64,000 nt of DNA from Trichosphaerium sp. ATCC 40318. Lineage: Eukaryota; Discosea; Flabellinia; Trichosidae. The stretch spans positions 1 through 64,000 of the forward strand of contig JALMLS010000626.1 of assembly GCA_038496445.1 (NCBI GenBank), written 5' to 3'. The position numbers and the translations under genes were made by a program. Below the pieces are notes generated by a model. That model saw nothing but the letters and a program-made list of their open reading frames with translations, searched no databases and was not told the DNA's origin. Of this stretch, positions 33,083 to 44,739 are shown in pieces (position 1 is the stretch's first letter; every line of letters begins with the position of its first letter).

Positions 33083-36000
33083 TTATCTCGTCTTCGACCA
33101 CAGATCCAAAGAGTCTCACAACATCAAAATCGTTAGTGTTTCAAACAAAGAATAGTATTTAGCCATTGCAGGTTGGGTGATCTAGGTATTCTATTTCTGT
33201 ACTTGTGTTTGTGTGTTTTTTTCCAATAAATACAGCAATGATGAATACAAGGTGTTTGAATTCAAACTTACCTAATGTTTTTGACCCAAATAAGTTTGGA
33301 TTTGTCATGACAATATGATGAAGCTTTTTTCGTTCAAGGTGAGCGTACAAGTCCGACACTTTGTCATATTTATCCTTTGAATTCAATTAAAGAGCGTGTT
33401 TTGTAAGCCTTGATATTAAACAGGGCAACATCCACTTTTGTTTTGGTGTTGATTTTATTATTCATTTTGTACAGTTGTGTTTTTTTTTTTAAGTACAAGT
33501 TATTTTTTTTTGATTTTTGCCAGCAAAGCAGCACCTTTACATAGAATGTCAGTAAAAAATATCCAGAAACAAAATTAAGTTACAAGAAAAAAAACTTACG
33601 CGCTCTAAAAACTTTGGATTGAAGGTAGTAGGAGCCGCCTTTTTCAGGGTCGTTTTTAGAATACAATTCAGTGTATCTCTGCAATAAAGATTAGTTAAAG
33701 TGTAACAACAACAAAATCCAACAAACAATGATACTCGTAGTTTTAAAGGTTGAAAAAAAAACCCTACAGTTCTTTGGGGCACAAAGGATTCACGAACTTC
33801 GTTTAACATAGATGAACGTGCATCAGGTTTTTCCAGAAAAAAAAAAGGAAATGCATTGAATTAACGTTTCCAACGAACCTTTTTAAGCAGTTCCTCTGTG
33901 ATTTCTTCTCCAGGCTCAATACCCAGAATAGACATGGCATCATTAGGCTTCATCTCTTCACCTTTAAGTAAGCCATCAGCTTCTTCTTCTTCAGGTGCGT
34001 CTTCAGCCGCTTCACCAGCTGCAGTATCAGCAGTGGCGGCTTCAGGCTCGTCTATTTCAACCTCGACTTCTTGTTCCTATTGAAGAAAAAAAAGATTAGA
34101 TTTAAGACCAAACATAAATGAACAAAGCGATTATCACCAAAGAAAGAAAAAAATAAGAATACTTACCACTTCTTCCCACTCATATTCTCCTTCTTCAAGC
34201 TCATCCTCTTCGACAACAATGTCATCGATATTGATCTCTTCAAGCTCTATTTCTTCTTCAACTTCAATAGCAATCTTTTCTTCATTGTCTGCCTTGTCAG
34301 CCTCTGGCTTAATCTTAACTCTGAATAAAGGATCTTTGGCTTCTAGATCAGCAAGCACCTCATCTACTGTCCGTTTAGTGTCTCCACTGGCTATCCGTTT
34401 AAATCTTGTTCTTTCATCCGCAGGATCTGGCCTTACCAGGGCTCCAAACCACATAATGATAGAGAAAGAAAACCTTTCAAACAATGATCCAAAAGTATTT
34501 GTAATTTGTGCCACTTGAAGGTCCTTCTTTTTCTCAGGTAGCTTTGTCTCATTCTCTGATGATACAACACCAGTTGGTGCCTGTGTAGATGCTGATGCAG
34601 TTTTGGTTTCAGGTTCAGAATCTGCAGCAGGAGTTTGATCTGAAGGCTTGTCAGACTTGTCTTCAGACTTCTTTTCAGCCGGTTTGTCACCTTCAGGCGC
34701 AGGTTGTTTAGGTTCTTCAGCTGCTACAGAAGGCTCAGATCCCTTGCCATCAGCTTTAGGAGGCGATGACACAACTGTTTCTGCCTTATCTTCAGGTGTA
34801 GCTACATCATGTTTGGGCGTCTCGGGTTTAGGTGCCTTAGTTGCACTCTTTGATGTTTTTGGCTCGGTAGGAGCTTCCGCCTTTGTTTCCACCTTTGTAT
34901 CAGTCTTTGTTTCAGTTTTGGGCGTAGGAGTAACCTTAGGCTTGTCTGGCTTGGCTTTATCTTCAGTTTGCTTTGAAGGTTCATCAGGTTTTGACTCTTC
35001 TTCCTTGCCTTCTTTCGGTTTTTCTTCTGACTTTTCACCGACATCGTCAACAGATTCTTCAGGTTTTGCTTCTTTTGCCTTGGCCTCTGCCTTAGCATGT
35101 TTTTGCCAGTCCGGTAGGTCTGCTTCAGCTTTTGCCTCAGCAGCTGCATTAGCCTGTTTTTGCCATTCTGGAATTTCTTCTTCCTTTTCTTCCTCTTCAG
35201 GTAGATCAGGAAGGCCCATACGTTTCCGTTTAGCTCTAATCTTCTCCTTGTATACTTTTTCAGCTTTTTTCTTTAATTTCTCAAACATCATCTGGCGACC
35301 TATTCAAGGAAAGTGTCAGTTTTGAAATGAAAACTTTGGCTTTTTTTCTTTGTTCGTACGGGCTTCAAGTAACTCTTTCTTTTTGAGTTCCTTTTCCATT
35401 TTTTCTTGCTCTTTTGCTTTCTTTCTATCCTCTATTTCTTTACGCAATAACTCAAGCTCCATTTGTCTCTCTTCTATACGACGTTGCCTTAAAAGAAAAA
35501 AAAATTAGCCAAAAAAAAAAACAAACACAAAACGAAGAACTCTCTAAACCCAAACTTACTGAAAAGCTTCTTTTTCTTTCTCCGCTTGTTCAGCTTGCTT
35601 CCTAGCAAGTTCATCGATTATTTCATCTTCGGTCTTCTCTTCTTTACGTTGTTGAGCCTTCAGCTAAAGAAAAAGAAATTAAAAAAAAACCAACTTATGA
35701 AAGAATTTGAAAAAAAAACTACTAAACACGTACTGCGTCTTCCTTGGCTTGTTTCTCTTTAGCTTCCTTTTCCTTTTTTAGTTCCTTGTTAACTCTCTTA
35801 TAAATACGATCCACCCTAAGCTCTGGGCTTTTAAGTGCTTTCTTTGCATCTTCAAGACGTTGCTGTTCTCTAGCCCGTTCGTCTTGCACCTTTTGATATG
35901 CCTTCACTAATTCTTCGTTCTGTTGGTCCTCTGGATCCTCTTCCAAACCTTTTCCATGTTCACGTTGCTCTTTAATAGCATCAAGTTGACTTTGGTTGCG

Positions 36001-38948
36001 TTTTGCCAATATTCGCTTGACCTAAATTTACTACAATCAATACTGCATATTTACAGTAAAAAAAGCGTACCATCTTTTCTTTGAGCCTGACTTGTCTATA
36101 AGAAAAATCTTCACGCTCAAGTAGTTCTTCTAGCTGACTAGTAGCATCATGTCTAAACAAAAATTAACAACAATCAAATAAAGAGAGAAAAAAAATTAAC
36201 TAAAACCATTTATCAAGCAATACGTACCGCATGTCAGCTATGTCTCCAGTCAAATCAGACTTGTTGAGTATTTCTTCTAATTTTACAATCTCGTCTCCGA
36301 GCCTTGGGTAGATATTATTACGATAACATGAAAAGATAAAGCACTTGGCGTCAAGTCATGTTTTTTTGTTTGAAAACACAAAAAAAAAGTAAGATAAATT
36401 TCAGCGTACCCAACCCTGCCAAGGCCAGAAACAACAGCTGTTAACTTTGGTCCAAGATAGCGATTTACTTTTGTTTCAATATCTTGACATAGCGTAGCCT
36501 GAAGTTCAATAATCTTACTTTGCAATTCACTCATCTTTTTACTCAATTCATTAATCTCATTCTCAGTTTTGTTCAAATCAGAGGACGAACTCTTCAAGTT
36601 CAAAAATGTGGACGTCAATGCTTGTGTTTTCTTCATGAATTGTTGCTTCTCTTCATAAATGACTAAAATCTCCTTGTACGTAGGATGTGATAGAAATTCA
36701 GATACAGATTCAGCTGGGAGTGATTGCATAATAGATACAAAGTCGTGTTTGGTCTCAAGGTGAGATACTTGTTGCTGTATTTCTCTAAGGCGCAGGTACT
36801 CATTTTTTAAAATTTGGCCATCTAGAATAACATACTATTAGGATAAACATAATATAATAAAAACAAAGTGTAACTGGTTCGAAGTCTTTTTTTTTTCCCT
36901 TCAAAAAAGTTTGCAAGTACTAACCGTTTGCAGTAGAATACGAGGTAGAGAAGAGCGTAGTTTTAATATTTCTCCACATCGCTTTGGCCACTTTAGTTGT
37001 ACCTTGCTCAAATGGAAAAAATCCTGTAAAAGAAATAAGAAAGAGCATGTGAGAGCAGAGAGATATATACAAAAAATGAAGTAAAAGTGGCTCCTTGTAT
37101 TGGTTTGCAGCGCACACACCTCACACGCATGTGCAATTTGATGCTGCTGCTGCAGGAAGCATATTGCTTAATCAGTAAACGTACCGCTGTGTGACATTTT
37201 ATCGTCTGCTTCTTTTTTGGCAAAACTAGCAGCTGTACGTGCTCTGCTGTTTTCAAGAGTTTTCTCATATCCAACCTTTGCAACAGATGGTGCTGTACAC
37301 TCTTCAACAAAAAACTGAAAAAGCTGCCATGCAGTCTTTTTCTTAAGGTTTGTGTCAATGAACTTATCTGCCTCTAAATCGCTTATACGTCTAAGTTCTG
37401 ATCTTCGATTTTCAATAGAGTCAAGAGTTTTAAGTACACCGCTCAAGTTTCCACCATTTTCTTTCAATATCTTGTACATTTTCTTTGCTCTTGTTTCTCT
37501 GTCAAGCATTTCTTTGTACTCTTCCATATTTTCCGTGAATGTATCAAAAGCAGGTTCTTTATAACTGCTACGAATCTAAAAAATTGTGAAAAAAAATTGA
37601 TTGTATTCAAAAAAAGAAAAATAAAGCACGTACCAATTCAAGTAGTGTTGATCTGAAAAAGCCTTGTTCTACTGGTTGTGAAGCATAGTTTTTTGGTTTG
37701 TTTAAATAATGGGATTCAATAACTTTATCTACCCACTGGTCTAGATACTTGTCATCATTCAATAACTTTTCTGCTTCAGCTTCAAGCTTTTCATGAATCA
37801 ATTTTGACAACACAGACTTTCTATTATACAATGAAGCTCCTTCATACATCTTGAGCTTTTTTGTGGCTTTTTCGATACCTAAAATAAAATTAAAAATTGA
37901 ATCTCTAGATAACTAACATTGCAAATGACAACGTTTGTTTAAACTTTCAATACGGAAAAAAAATCCAAAAAAAAAATAAGATTTAAACAACAAACCTTCT
38001 TCCAACTCATTGAGCTTATAACTTTCCGTCATTGAAAGCTTTTGTATGTTCGCTACGATACACGTCAATATAAGGCAAGCTTAAAAAAGAAAAATGATTT
38101 GACGTACGTCGGTCATTATAATCAGGAATTTCGTTTGGGAGGAAATCTACGCTATTAATCTCAGGATCATATGTTTTGAACCCTTTTAAATGATGCTCCA
38201 GCACCGACCTTTCATTAACCTGAAGGAGAAAAAAAAAATCAATACAGTGACATATTTTTTGACTGAAGACAAGGTTTTCTGCATACTTCTGAACCCAGTG
38301 ATCTAAAGTCTTGTCTCTTGTTAACAAGCTTTTCGTTTATAGCTTGCCACATCTTATTACGATCGGGAGAAAGACCATTCTTGAGTATGACGTAAGAACC
38401 AAAAGAAGAAATAATTCGTCTTTTACGCACGATTCTTTGTTTTGAAAGTATTGCGTCTCTTTCAGCGTTTAGCGAAATGATTTGGTTGGACACTTCTGCA
38501 ATCTTGGTATTGATTTCATCCTCTACAAGGTTTGTTTGTGCAACCCATGATTCTTTCATAATACTGATGAAGCCATTGCTTTTTTCAGAACCAATGCGTT
38601 TCACTACCCTTAGCTTAGCGTTTTGTAGCGTAAATTGTTGTAATCGCTACCTTTCCGCAACAATCGCGTCCTAACCCTCCATTTACTCGGTGGAAGACCT
38701 ATGCGAGTGCCAATGTTGAGCGGCACGGCGTATTTGTATGCTTCGATTGGAAACGCATCTAAAACTCGTCAAAATTGATACTACAATAATACAACGCACC
38801 CTTCGCAGCTGTTTCTGAAAAAAATGTTCTGTTTGGGTTATCACGACTTTTGTTATTGTGGTAGTCGCGCAGCCTGCTTCCCGCTGACCGAAATACGCGC
38901 TAAAGCGTCAGTAAAGTTTTAATGGCCAAAATATCGTACCAAGAACAT
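33083..38948 (-). CDS. Giant charged coiled-coil protein
   Basis: Some 20 exons read in one direction from about 38948 (MFLRVFRSAGSR) to 33083, with introns of 40-100 nt. The N-terminal third is basic and helical (LPPSKWRVRTRLL, SNQIISLNAERDAIL). The middle is long Glu/Lys/Gln coiled coil (DERAREQQRLEDAKKAL, KELKKEKEAKEKQ). Exon 34160-35291 holds a Lys/Pro/Glu/Thr low-complexity tract with two EWQK/DWQK repeats (IPEWQKQANAAAE, LPDWQKHAKAEAK). Near the end is a strongly acidic stretch (EEEIELEEINIDDI). It has no globular family I recognise; a cytoskeletal or axonemal scaffold is possible. The gene could be two genes wrongly joined; I saw no stop or promoter between them. Confidence 0.6.
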
Positions 38949-39075
38949 CCAGTCAGCGTACTTTGTCACCCAGGTATCACGGCATGAAATACGTGAGATG
39001 AACTCAAAATCCGCTTGGCATTCGCTTAAAATATTTGAAAGCAACTTAAGAAAACAAAAAAACCGAACCCCAACC

Positions 39076-39705
39076 ATGTCAGAGCCATCATCCAATAAGC
39101 CGGCTGTAAAGTCCATTCTCAAAACAAAAAAAGAGAAGCAACCAAAGAAGTACGTAAATTGAGGCTGCCAAAAACACCTCCAAGCGTAGCTAGTTACCGA
39201 TCAAACTTAAATTTTGCCCAAAACATTACATAACGTAACTTACCGTTTTATTGGTTAATTTGCTGTAAAAATCGCTAACACGCTAGGCCTGGTATAGTTT
39301 GGGATGAAGAAAACCTCACAGTAAACGAAGCCAACAAAAGTGCCACAATGAAAATTGATGAACCAGAAACACCATACCATTACTTGTCTGAATCTGAAGA
39401 AGATGAACTCGAGGAGGATCAAGAAAAAGAACAGGTGCCCAAATTCCACTAGTTTTAGTTATGCCGGCTGACGTTAACGACCTTAGGGCGAATTGAACGT
39501 TGACGCATTGCAAGCAAAGCTCATGGTAGCTGCAGAAGCGCAACAGAAAGGAGAAGAACTTGCTGGTGAGGAAGCAAACATGAAAAAAGAAGCAGTAAAA
39601 CGTGATGAATTCGAACGCAAGCGCAAAGCCCATTATCGCTTAGAGCCTGGTGTATTAACAAAAAAAGCAACAAAAGACAACACCAAGCATAACAAAAACT
39701 TGTAG
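39076..39705 (+). CDS. PPP1R2: Protein phosphatase 1 inhibitor-2
   Basis: Three exons (39076-39149, 39287-39434, 39487-39705) give about 147 residues. The family motifs are in order: VKSILKTKK (PP1-binding KSIL type), VWDEENLTVNEAN, MKIDEPETPYHYL with the phosphorylatable Thr-Pro (GSK3 site in animals), an acidic run, and RKRKAHYRLEPGVL, the KLHYNE-like helix that occupies the PP1 active site. Inhibitor-2 is an intrinsically disordered regulator of PP1 in cytosol and nucleus. Its start lies 128 bp from the start of the divergent coiled-coil gene, suggesting a shared promoter. Confidence 0.92.
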
Positions 39706-39955
39706 AAATACTCCTTACCACCTCACTACTTCCAATAATGCTGCTGGGTACAAAATGAGTTCAAGAGGCATTCTTGTTGCACGTGAGTTAACCTTGTAGC
39801 CTATACACCAACAAGCGCATTCTATTATACGGCCTTGTTTATCGTAGCTTCGTGTACATAGTTGTAGAAGGCCATTCAATAAAAACGAAAACTGTTTTAA
39901 GTTATTTGATTTGTATTGACTGTATCTTAGAATTCTGTACAATCGATAAGCAAAT

Positions 39956-40411
39956 ATGACTGAGACCACTGAAGCATCCTTGAAGGTTCAAATACAACTT
40001 TTGTTTAATTTTTGCTTACATTTTATCTAGATACGCCTGTTTAATGGTAAAACGCACTCAGAGACCCTACGGTCTGATGATACTCTACTTGTACAGTGAT
40101 TATTATTGTGTAGCTGATTAATTGAATCTAGGTAGTAAAAACACTTGTCGAGAGCCTTATTGGTACTGATGGTACAATAATTGCAAATTTGTAAACGAAC
40201 AAGACGTTAATTTTATCTCTTTTCTTCAGACTTCATGATATCGGTCCCATACCCACGCCGTATATTCGCCAATGAAGAGTTAGCCACCACAACGTTAAAA
40301 CAAGCCGGACTAGCACCAAAAGGCATGGTAATCATCCAAAAAGGCGCGCAAGCACACCGCTCTTACAATGACAACTATCTAATACCTCAACAGGAATTAC
40401 CACTGACATAG
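39956..40411 (+). CDS. UBX-domain protein
   Basis: The ATG at 39956 begins MTETTEASLK. Exons then encode a UBX domain: IRLFNGKTHSETLRSDDTL, VVKTLVESLIDF, the hallmark SVPYPRRIFANEE and TTLKQAGLAPKG. UBX domains bind the N-domain of p97/Cdc48; the FPR-type loop here is the YPRR segment. The protein is tiny, essentially UBX alone, unlike most family members that carry UBA, UAS or SEP domains. TAG is at 40409-40411 if the last segment is unspliced; a good GTAATC donor at the GM|VI position offers an alternative. A CACGTG lies at about 39779. The following thioredoxin exon overlaps its 3' end in another frame. Confidence 0.8.
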
Positions 40412-40992
40412 TGAAAGGAAAAGGAGCTCATATCCCTCCAGGCGTGAAGCACATCCATAGTGAGGTACTAAACGCCATTTGAAAGATAAAGATAACGCTG
40501 TAATTGTTGAAATGTCATTAAAATGGTAAAAAGTATTAATCCACTTTATAGCAAGAGTATAACAAATATAAGAGCACACCAAATAGATTGATAGTTGTAG
40601 ATTTCTCTGCTGTATGGTGTGGACCTTGTAAAGCAATTGCGCCAGTATTTGAGTCGCTAGCGAAGGAATACACAGGGTACTAATACTTTTTTTTTTTGAA
40701 TGTTTTTTTTTATGTTCTATTCTTTCTCCGACCCACCAGCTTCTTACCTGTTACTATTTAGTGTCACCTTTCTTCATGTTGATGTTGATCAAAACAAGGG
40801 CCTTCCTGACGCGAGTGACGTTAGGTAACTAAACAACAACCTAAAACAATTTGTATAAAATTGAGTTACTAATTTTTTTTTTGCAAAAGGGGCATTCCTA
40901 CGTTTAAATTCTTCAAGAATAATTCAATGATTACAACATTTTCTGGCGCAGATGCAAACCGTTTAAAAAATGAAGTAAAGAGACTTGCGTAG
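40412..40992 (+). CDS. Thioredoxin
   Basis: Four exons end at TAG 40990-40992. Exon 2 has [20 protein letters not shown] with the redox-active WCGPC; later exons have FLHVDVDQN and the cis-Pro [11 protein letters not shown]. This is a classical small thioredoxin that reduces protein disulfides. The 5' end is unresolved: the first exon (GVKHIHSE, ending at about 40462 with donor GTACTA) is open back to about 40370 but lacks an ATG. So there may be another 5' exon, or splicing from the UBX gene. The start coordinate is therefore approximate. Confidence 0.85.
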
Positions 40993-41136
40993 ATGTACTA
41001 GCTTTGCAGTAAAAAAGCACTAAAACAAACGATTATAAATTGTACTAAAAAATCTGCTATCAGTTTCTCCTTTTTTTTTTGTAGACACAATGACACGCTA
41101 CCCGGTAAAAGCATATTCGAACACTTGAGACCACAA

Positions 41137-41142
41137 CACGTG
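41137..41142. promoter_or_regulatory. CACGTG upstream of DUF924 gene
   Basis: CACGTG in ACACGTGT context, 111 bp upstream of the ATG at 41253. Its position fits a promoter element of the bHLH/bZIP class; no further support. Confidence 0.35.
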
Positions 41143-41252
41143 TTACAGCAGTGCGAAAAAATTGTGATAGATTGGAATAGCAATTATTTTGACCGACACA
41201 TCAATATTGACCAAAACGCATTTAATAACGTACCTTTGTATCTTTCATCAAT

Positions 41253-42296
41253 ATGCTCTTAAAGCGCTCGATGGCACGTGTAACGAGTGTAAAGACCATC
41301 AAAAAAGCTTCAAGTAGGACTAGAGGCGTGCGTAATATGACTGTGACAGAGTTTAAGGACAAGGTTGTGAAAATACCACCGGGTACGCAAATCGACTGGC
41401 CTACAGATCTCGCCAAACCTTCTGGAGACAGAATTAACGCCATAATGCAATATTGGTTTGGCAAAGACGAAACAGGAGCAGAGCAGCTAAAACAAGGCTT
41501 GTGGTTCACAAAAAGTGATAAAGTTGACAAGTACGCGTTATACCAAGTTATATTGATTCAACTACGCGAAAACAAGCGTTTAAACTACTTTTCGTTTGTT
41601 AACCTATCAATGTTTAGAGAAATAACTGAAAACTTCCTGTATGATGTTGTAGAACTGTGCAAAAAGGATTCCACGTTCAAATTTGACACACCTAGAACAT
41701 CTCTAGCACGAGTGCGTATACTAGTTTTTTCAGACACAAAAAGTTACACGTCCATCACTAATGAGGCCATAAGATTGTTCTTTTCGATCAGTTCACTAGG
41801 AATATATTTAGAGGAGATAGAAAATCATTTTATTTCGATGGTATAGCATTGATTAATGCTAGACACGTACGTTGTTTGTTCATTGTGCTTTCTTCAAAAA
41901 CCCAAAAACATAAAAAAATTGACAAGATGATTATTATATCAAGGCCCTCGATAAAAATGCAGATGATAGTGTTCCACCATTACAAAAATCTTTCTTCTAT
42001 ATGCCCTTTATGCACTCAGAAGATTTGGGTAACCAAGAGCATTGCGTAGAGTTGTTTCAAAAGGTACATACTTTTTGAGGTTTTTCCCTTTGTTTTTTAA
42101 CTCAGAGCAGGCTGCAGACAAACACGCAAGTGATGAGGATTTAAGAAAATATTTTATGAACTCTCACTCATTTGCGGTAAAACATCATGAAATTATAGAA
42201 AAATTTAGCCGCTTTCCACACAGGAATGAAATCTTGGGCAGGGAGTCAACACCTGAAGAAATAGAGTTCTTGAAACAACCAGGAAGCAGCTTCTGA
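41253..42296 (+). CDS. DUF924 family protein
   Basis: Five exons. After a basic N-terminus (MLLKRSMARV, possibly a mitochondrial signal) come the family blocks IMQYWFGKDE, IVLFDQFTRNIFRGD, FFYMPFMHSEDLGNQEHCVELF and FSRFPHRNEILGRESTPEEIEFL ending PGSSF. DUF924 (YPO0586-like) proteins are helical, found in bacteria, fungi and protists, and their biochemical role is unknown. The conserved RFPHRN...GR.STPEE box is intact and the total length is normal. The first donor is GTACGC. The protein ends exactly at the family C-terminus. Confidence 0.9.
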
Positions 42297-42548
42297 GAAC
42301 AAACAAAATTTTACTTACAAATCATCATAATAAAAAAGAAGAAAATTTTGAGAAAGCAAAGGAAGCATAACAAAACATCCAACAATTTTTTTATTTATTG
42401 TTACTATTTAGTTAGTCAAACAAGTTTTTAACAACTTGATACTTACCACTAAAGCTGTACATGGCCCAAAACTGAGAGAGCGTTGGGGTTTTTTCATAAA
42501 ATGTTAAAAAGAAACTAGGTGCCAACAGTAGTTTCTGTAGGAGGCGTA

Positions 42549-44596
42549 CTATTGTACCATTACAGCTAAAGGATAAGTGCCAATTGGTTGGTTTTTTAGT
42601 GTAACCAACATTTTATATTGGCCTGGCGAACTAGGCGTAAATACGATTTGATACTGTCCATTACCTAAACAACAAAAAAGTCAACAAAAAAAAATTAAAA
42701 AAACCAAGTATTGGTTGTGTACCCATATTTTGAAAGCGGGTATTGTAATAATTAGCACCAATGGGTGACTCCATATTAACATCAAAACGAGCTACAGCAT
42801 CTGTCATATTGCCCATCTTGTTTTTGGCAAAAATATTGACAGTAACAGGGTTCTGACTCCTGGCTGCACTAGCAACCTCAGCTGTACAACTAGCTGGATC
42901 AACACCTACATTAAACATCAACTTTAAACGTAAAAACCCCAAAAAACAATTTAAGTAAGTACCATCAAAGATTTGAATAGGGAATGTAAAGTGATCCTTA
43001 GAATAGATTCTAATCTTAACTTGGTGCTCTCCTTTGTCAACAGGAACAAATTGAATATTGTATAAACCAACACCAATAGGCTAATGTAAAACAACTTAAT
43101 TAACGATTGATGAACAATGTTGTAAACAACAAACAAGAAAAAAAACAGAAGAAAAAAATACCTCAATTCCGATGTCTTGAATGCGTTCACCACCTGGTCT
43201 GATGATAGTAGGTGTAATGTCTTGTTTACGACGTAGATTCGTTGCAACTTTTTGAGGATCTTTTACTGTGAGCTTAATTTCGTAAAGCTCACCGACAGCA
43301 CCTTACAAAAAGAGTTAGCTTTTTTCAAAATTTTGAAAATTAATAGCAAAAAGTACCTGATGGACTGGCTTGAAGGTTAAAATCGAGGTCAAGTCTAGGA
43401 ACAGTCTACAAAAGCATTCAGTTATAATTACCACAGTTATCAACAAACCGTACATCTTCCCAATCTGGACGACTAACATTTTTTTCGTCGTTCAAGTTAG
43501 CGAATCCTTGTCCTACTTTAGCCAATAAATTCTCTAAATCAGCTGCATCTGCATCAGCGCTTCTACAAATTTGATAACGTGAGTAATTCATAAATAGGTA
43601 ATAAGAATAGTATGAGATACCTTGCTGGCTGTTTAATTTTATGAACTGGCTCCTTTGGCATCCTTGCTTCTGGTTGTGCCTGTATTCAGCATTTAACAAA
43701 AAAAACTAGCTCCGAAAGCATGAGATTCTAAATGTACCTTCACTGGTTCCATCAATTGACTCATTAGATCTTCTAACTCGTCTCCTGCGGTGGCATCCTT
43801 ACCTTGCTACAATGAATGTTAGCTTAGAAGTGTCTAGCTGTTTCTCGCACTCGCGAAGGAGGCACCATAACAACGCTTGCGCGTTGTGGTTGTGGTTGGT
43901 GTACTTGTACAATGCTAGCTCTTTGTGCTCCGCCATTGTGTTGGGTATATTGCTGTGGTCCTGGATTGATACTGTATTGTTGTGCAGCTGGATTATGTTG
44001 CGTGAATTGCTGAGGTTGGACTACAGTGTATTGTTGTGCAGCTGGATTATGTTGCGTAAATTGTTGAGGTTGGCCAGCAGCGTAATGCGATGCTTGTCCT
44101 CCACTGTGAGAAAAAAAGCGTTAGCCACTAGCGGAAATTGCTTTTCTTATTGTCTTTTTTGGACAAATTGTGACATACTGCATCGATTGTTGATGTTGAA
44201 AGCGCGGAGACTGATTTGCAAGGTCACCCAATAGTTGGTCGTTCAGCTCGCTCTTTTGTTGACCGTGTGAGGCCAAAACATCGGTACGACGCCGTTCTGT
44301 AATGTTTTAGGAGATACAAACCAGCTTACAGGGACTTACCTTCTACAACTTCTCTTGGAGGTCTAGTTCGCTGCTTTGAGTAGTGTTAGTTGCGTGGAAC
44401 GTAGGTAAGCAGAGATACAAAACTATACGGCAATTCGAACGTTTAAAAGCTGATCAAAGGTGATCAGAGCAACAGTAGCTCTAAGAGAACCCAAGATGCG
44501 CATTTAACGCAAGCAATCCAAAGTAGTACTTACCACAGGTGCTGCAGGCTCTTCTAGAGCGAGACTAGCAAGAAGATCATCTAATTCGTCAGTCAT
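42549..44596 (-). CDS. Filamin-repeat protein with N-terminal LD-like motif
   Basis: The start at 44596 reads MTDELDDLLASLALEE, which looks like a paxillin-type LD motif. A Gln/Pro-rich low-complexity region with 18-residue repeats follows, then a short helix SADADAADLENLLAKVG. C-terminal to this are two filamin/ABP280-type Ig repeats over about seven exons: AVGELYEIKLTVKD...IGVGLYNIQFVPVDKGEHQV, and VDPASCTAEV...GQYQIVFTPSSPGQYKMLVTL. It ends at TAG 42549. Filamin repeats cross-link actin or bind partners. There is no actin-binding CH domain, so an adaptor at the cytoskeleton is more likely than a cross-linker. Confidence 0.85.
43973..44080. repeat. Two tandem 54-bp coding repeats
   Basis: Units 43973-44026 and 44027-44080 match at all but a few bases and encode the 18-residue Gln/Pro/Asn unit that includes QQFTQHNPAAQQYT in the filamin-repeat protein. 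Partial units flank them. In-frame length changes here would alter the linker only. Confidence 0.9.
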
Positions 44597-44739
44597 TGTT
44601 ACAAATTTAGTTGTTGGGCGAAGTTAAGTTCCGTTTAAAGTACTTTACTCAAAAAAGTCTTTTTTGAATTGAAAATAATTTTTATTGGCATTTTTTTCTT
44701 CACCACAATATGTGGTCTGTAAGCGAAAACACATTTATT

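Noticed and set aside
34648-35325. 225-residue plus-strand open frame rich in Ser/Gly
   Set aside because: It is the antisense of the Lys/Pro/Glu-rich exon of the coiled-coil gene; simple-sequence coding makes long antisense frames.
43812-44234. 140-residue plus-strand ORF (MNVSLEVSSCFSHS...)
   Set aside because: Antisense shadow of the Gln-rich repeat region of the filamin-repeat gene.
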